In this document: positions 59,958-64,000 of the stretch, piece after piece
Position numbering within the stretch: position 1 is the first letter of the stretch
Layout: each line of letters opens with the position of its first letter
Source of the DNA: Isoetes taiwanensis
Taxonomy: Eukaryota > Streptophyta > Lycopodiopsida > Isoetales > Isoetaceae
Direction of reading: 5' to 3'
Assembly (NCBI GenBank): GCA_021234155.1
Contig: JAJEKV010000086.1
Location: 3,833,461 to 3,897,460 of the forward strand
DNA length: 64,000 nt
Program-made: the position numbers and the translations under genes
The notes under the pieces: model-generated
Seen by the model: the letters and a program-made list of their open reading frames with translations, nothing else
Databases searched by the model: none
Told to the model about the DNA's origin: nothing

Positions 59958-60382
59958 CCTCTTCTTCTTCCTCTTCTTCTCTTCTTTTTTTTCCATGGAA
60001 GAAGGACGTCGTTGAAGCGAGGCCCATTCTTCCTCTATTTTTATTACAAGAAGGGGCGTCGTTGAAAAGCGCAGGCCCCTTCTTTTATATTCTTCTTTTT
60101 TTTTTTTTTTTTCATTTTTACATGTCAATATATAGTTCTTTTTAATTAACAATGTAAATAGTTTTAATGTCAATGATCTTTTCAATGTGTGAATCTTTTT
60201 TTTTTTGTTTTTTTTTTTTATTTCTTTATTTATGTAAGTTTTCTAATTATTGAATGCCTTTATTTTTTGCATGTACACTAATAACAAAATCGTCGCTCTT
60301 GGAAATCGATTTTAAAACTTCAAGACATTCTAGGTAAGAATTTGAGTTTGAGTAGGAGAATAAAATTTTAATGTTTTATTTA

Positions 60383-60755
60383 GGTTAAAAAAAACTTGGG
60401 GAGACTTGGACAAAGGGCATGGTCGGCTCCGCCTTGAGTGGAGAAGACTAGGTGTTAGGGTCCAAGCTCACCGATTACTCTTTGTAATTTTATTGATTAA
60501 TGTATTTAGTTTAGAAAAATTGGGGAGACTTGGACAAGGGCATGGTCGGCTCCGCCTTTGAGTGGAGAAGACTAGGTGTTCCGGGTCCAAGCTCACCGCT
60601 TCTTTTGAAATTTTATTGATTAATGTATTTAGTTTAGAAAAATTTGGGGAGACTTGGACAGGGCATGGTCGGCTCCGCCTTGAGTGGGAGAAGACTAGGT
60701 GTTCGGGTCCAAGCTCACCGCTTCTACTCTTGTTTATTTTTTTTATTAATATATC
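60383..60755. repeat. Three tandem ~123-bp repeats
   Basis: Units start near 60383, 60509 and 60632. Each has GGGGAGACTTGGACA, GGGCATGGTCGGCTCCGCC and GAGAAGACTAGGTGTT, then GGGTCCAAGCTCACCG and an AT-rich tail. Diverged copies lie at 30.8-31.0 kb in the same relative place of the first element. Confidence 0.9.
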
Positions 60756-61294
60756 AATAAATAGAAATCTTTTACTGGATTGGACAAGGGCGGGGTTTTG
60801 AAAAAAAATTGCATTATTGATTTTCGGGTTTCTAGTTAAGAATGTTGTTTTAAAGATGTTAGGGATGTCAAAGAAACAACGATGTGGAGTGGTTAAGAGC
60901 AAGAAAAAAATTTAAATAGTTGGTTTTTAAAAAAAAAAAAAAAATTAAAAGGGAAACTAACTCTTAAGAAAGTAGGTAAAGATTCATAATGAAGGTTTGA
61001 AAAAAAAAGTCACAAAGCAAGATTAATGAATCTAAATTGGTTTGTAGGTATGGCCCGATCGTGAAGACACTAATGATTAGTGAGATTAGACGATGGTCAT
61101 AAATGAGATATGTGCTAACGAAAGTCCCGACAGGAGATGCAACCGGTCAACGTGTGCACCATTTTGTCGGACATGTGAAAAGGAAGTGCCAATTTGAGTT
61201 AGCACAAAATGGCGTGTCAAGAAGAAATGTTGACTTCTCTCCTTGACACACATGTAAAGCCAATGATTGGAAACCCCATGGATGAACTGAAGAC

Positions 61295-61700
61295 ATGTTT
61301 GAAGCATTCAAGTCGCAACTTAAAAGTCCCAATGCCGAGGCTCGTGTCAAGGAATGGGTAGCTTCATGGAATTCCTCAAAGAAGCGACGTTTGGATCACA
61401 AGAACATCATTGCGGATCTCAATGCACGTCGGTTGGAGGTAATTAAAAATGCTTTGCATCGGGGAAGCTCTAGTGGAGCGGGGCCTAGCAAGCCCCACTT
61501 TTCTTTGGAGAATCACATGAACACATCAATCTTTGTTGATCCCATGCCCGAGAGGCCGTGGATGTGATACACCTTATTGAGGAGAAACCAACACATCGCA
61601 CGTATCAAATCAAAATCAACGGAACACAACACTTCCAAGATGATGAGCTATACGATTGGATGGGTTTTCAAGGGCAAAGATAGGGGCGTAGACGCATGAG
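61295..61700 (+). pseudogene. Coding-like segment upstream of the pseudokinase
   Basis: One frame (61295-61567) reads MFEAFKSQLKSPNAEARVKE and, later, KRRLDHKNIIADLNARRLEV, with a Ser/Gly linker. A +1 shift near 61555 leads to a frame reading AVDVIHLIEEKPTHRTYQI and DDELYDWMGFQGQ. Together they look like one protein broken once or twice. It may be the N-terminal part of the kinase-like gene that follows. No domain is recognised. Confidence 0.35.
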
Positions 61701-61744
61701 ATGGCTCAAAGATACATACGCTTCAAGAGCCCGCGATCCCCGCT

Positions 61745-62615
61745 TTGGCTACATCCATTGGACTTGCATATGAAGTTGCTAGCTCTAGTGGGGATACCAT
61801 AGGGCCAATGGTGATTCTACCTTTCATGAATGGAGAGACACTTGCACACTTGTTTGACTATTTACCTAATAACTTGTCACGCTTTTTAGAAGATGGTCAA
61901 ATGCAAATTGCTAGAGCCAAGAAGAACCGACAAACACATAGAAAATTCGAACTTAGGAGCAAAATGCAGTTGTATATCAAGATGTTCCGTGAGATAGCTC
62001 TTGCCCTAGCAGAAGGTGTCGTTGAGATCCACAAAGGCCACTTCACTCACACAAAGCTTAATTGCAAGAGAGTCAAATTACATTTTGATGATGAGTACCA
62101 AAATGTGTGGGTGGCCATTGGTGATTGGGACAATGCAATTCATTTTACGCCAAAGAGCCGCCGTCCCTTGTTGAAGTGTCGGTACTTACTTTCTGGATGG
62201 ACAAGCAAAATATCCATGGTTAGAGGAAACGTGTTTGAGAAATCAAAAAGGATGATGATCGTGTATGGGGGACACGAAATTCATGATGTCTATGCATTGG
62301 GATATATTTATGAGATGCTTACGATTTCGTGCAAGCTATCACTTAATAATGGAGTGGTTTAATAATAACAACAATGCCCAATGGATTAATCCAACCCATA
62401 TGTACCAACGACGTCTTGACAAGTTGGAGGAGCAAAAAACAAGAATGATGTGCCTACGTGAAGACATATTCTCATCACGACCCAAAGCTTCTGAAGTTGT
62501 TGAAGCCTTACAAAGTGTTGGAATATCTTCTACCATGGTTGTGAGACAAAGACGACACATGAAGTGCATGGATGCCTTGGAGATGTCAAAATTGTTGTTG
62601 TCACAACTCAAATAA
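61745..62615 (+). pseudogene. Protein-kinase-like (pseudokinase) sequence carried by a CACTA-type element
   Basis: The first frame (205 codons, stop at 62362) has kinase C-lobe order. ILPFMNGETLAHLFDYL resembles the hinge, FREIALALAEGVVEIHKGHF the E helix, FTHTKLNCKRVKLHF the catalytic loop, VAIGDWDNAIHF the DFG region and HDVYALGYIYEML the F helix. The HRD Asp is replaced (H-T-K), DFG is D-W-D and no glycine-rich loop is seen, so catalysis is not expected. The C lobe continues in another frame (about 62340-62615: YQRRLDKLEEQKTRMMCLRE, then RPKASEVVEALQ, the usual RP-x-A-x-EVV end). A frameshift or small intron lies near 62310-62365. Its place behind CACTA-type repeats suggests host-gene capture. 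Confidence 0.5.
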
Positions 62616-63110
62616 TGAATACAATATTGTATATCTTGCCATGTTTAAGAGTATTAAATTTTTTTAATTGTCTAATAACCAAATATATAAAGACACTTTT
62701 AATTATTCAAATCCCAATGTTTTGTAATGAACTTCCCATGTTGCTAACATTTGTTGCTTTCCTACTATGTTATTCATCGCACTCCATATAAATAACTTGC
62801 AAGTTTTTGCACATGTCCAAAGAACCATGGATTTGGCACGATGGCATATCTATTGTTCACAACTTTACTTCTCAAGCGTGGCTTGGTAGCCTTATTGATG
62901 CCCTAAACTTCAGAAAGGCCTTTAAGAGGCTTAAGTTGGTCGCTCGGGTTTAGCTCGCCACCACCGCCACCTCCACCATTGTGTGGATTTGGTATGGATT
63001 TTTTCTAGGATAAAATGCAAGTTAACCATTTATTTTTAACGTTCTAATGTTTTTAAATGTAGCGTGTAAATGCGGTTGCGCCCTTCTTTTCCTATGCATA
63101 ATGTTCGGTC
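62616..63110. other. AT-rich spacer
   Basis: No gene is recognised. A short frame at about 62820-62960 reads EPWIWHDGISIVHNFTSQAW and could be an exon, but I cannot confirm it. Confidence 0.35.
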
Positions 63111-63113
63111 GTC

Positions 63114-63464
63114 GTGGTTATGGGCGGATCTTCTTCTCATCACCAAGAGAGAGGAAAAGGACCTCGTGATCCAAGCAGAAGACGAAGAGCGGTGGAACTC
63201 CGAGATATCAACGAGGCGATAACCCCGAAGATAGGTGGAATGCCTTGCAATTCGGGATGTCGCCCCGCAGAAATGGAGATTGCGCGGTCAGTTGAACAAA
63301 GTAGGCGGAGGTCTGGCCCCATGACCCTCCACGCCATAGCTCATACACTCCTTCAGAATTCAATCTTGGGACCGCTCCCGAGCACGAGGAGAATGAACCC
63401 CCGAAGGAGCGCCGGCCTGTCCGCCCACGTCGGAGTGGGACGCAATTCCTCTTCAAGCTTATAA
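63114..63464 (+). pseudogene. Arg/Ser-rich coding-like segment near the right edge
   Basis: A frame of 116 codons begins GGSSSHHQERGKGPRDPSRR and stays basic and low in complexity. Other frames here are also open, so the true one is uncertain. It may be the start of a further transposon gene. Confidence 0.25.
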
Positions 63465-63689
63465 AGATCGTGCACCACCCGCACCACCTCCACGAAGGCA
63501 TCTCTTTCAATATGAGTGAGTTCATCTTGAATTATGCCCTTTTTTGTTCACTAACACATATTCATATGTTAGTCGATGTTGAGTGTAGTAGCAAGAAAGT
63601 TGCCGCCACCACAAAGACCGCTAGATGGCATACAATTTTTGGAAGATGGCTAATAATGTCACAAATAGCGTTTTTGCCATAACGTCCAC

Positions 63690-64000
63690 AAGGGTGGACT
63701 GGAACTCGGGAGCCTATGATGAGGAAAAGAGAGGATCAAGGAGATTTTAGAAGCAGAATATCCCGAGCTCAAGTCGAGAGATCTCATGGAGGGAGCTTTG
63801 TTCAAAGCGAGGGGTAAACATGTTAAATCCACAGGGTATTAGGCTCTTTTCGTTCTTCATTATAACCTCATTGTACTCATATTTTATTTATATTTTGCAG
63901 AGGGTAATCAGAAGAAGCGGTGAAAAGATCTTGCCAAAGCTGGAGTCCCAAGGATAGAGGGAAATTGACCCTATCCGGGTTGACTAATGAGGCATTTCAA
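63690..64000 (+). pseudogene. Possible transposon protein fragment at the window edge
   Basis: A frame at about 63728-63838 reads IKEILEAEYPELKSRDLMEG and then LFKARGKHVKS before TAG. The ARGKHV-type ending resembles plant En/Spm accessory proteins only loosely. A T-rich acceptor (TTTTGCAG at about 63893) suggests another exon running to the window edge. Confidence 0.25.

Noticed and set aside
59764-60185. Minus-strand frames of 87 and 133 codons rich in Arg or Glu
   Set aside because: They are translations of the (TTC)n microsatellite and its pyrimidine flank, not a gene.

Overview
The window looks like nuclear DNA of a vascular land plant. The evidence is an intronless dirigent gene, a long P-class pentatricopeptide-repeat (PPR) gene, spliced gene fragments, and many plant-type transposons (CACTA, Helitron, SINE, and an LTR retrotransposon with a tRNA-iMet primer site). 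The species cannot be named from the sequence alone. I see no rRNA, no true tRNA gene, no CRISPR array and no bacterial operon structure.

Layout. 1-14.5 kb is AT-rich and gene-poor. It holds a broken two-exon gene fragment of unknown function (1.2-1.8 kb), a Helitron 3' end (4.1 kb), a probable tRNA-derived SINE (8 kb), a decayed LINE-like ORF1 region (10.4-12.3 kb) and a 148-bp fold-back CACTA MITE inside it. 14.6-17.8 kb holds the two best genes, arranged tail to tail: a secreted dirigent-like protein (+) and a 19-motif PPR protein (-), with only 117 bp between their stop codons. 20.4-22.1 kb (-) is a three-exon tyrosine recombinase of Crypton/DUF3504 type with two in-frame TAA codons. 22.4-26.2 kb (-) is a frameshift-rich gene whose 3' part is an FCP1-like HAD phosphatase domain. 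Eight copies of a TTTCTCGACT-type palindrome sit in its introns and flank, not in the recognised exons.

26.3-29.4 kb is the 5' end of an LTR retrotransposon (LTR, perfect 13-nt primer site, gag-like frames). It is cut at 29,429 by a CACTA terminus. 29.4-58.1 kb is a CACTA-derived complex: subterminal repeats, TNP2-type transposase copy A (32.9-36.2 kb), a minus-strand second gene, and a GC-rich tandem array. A direct duplication of about 8.4 kb then gives transposase copy B (41.3-44.6 kb), followed by a larger array of about ten 1.11-kb units (46.8-58.1 kb). 59.2-64 kb is a second, related element with the same kind of subterminal repeats, a (TTC)n tract, three 123-bp repeats and a captured pseudokinase.

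The genes do not form one pathway. The host signal is the dirigent/PPR pair; most of the rest is nested mobile DNA. In the high-copy part, copies differ mainly by 1-4-nt indels at C/G-containing sites (CG, CCG, CTG, CAG). That looks at least partly like consensus error at methylated cytosines, so frameshifts there should not be read as proven mutations.
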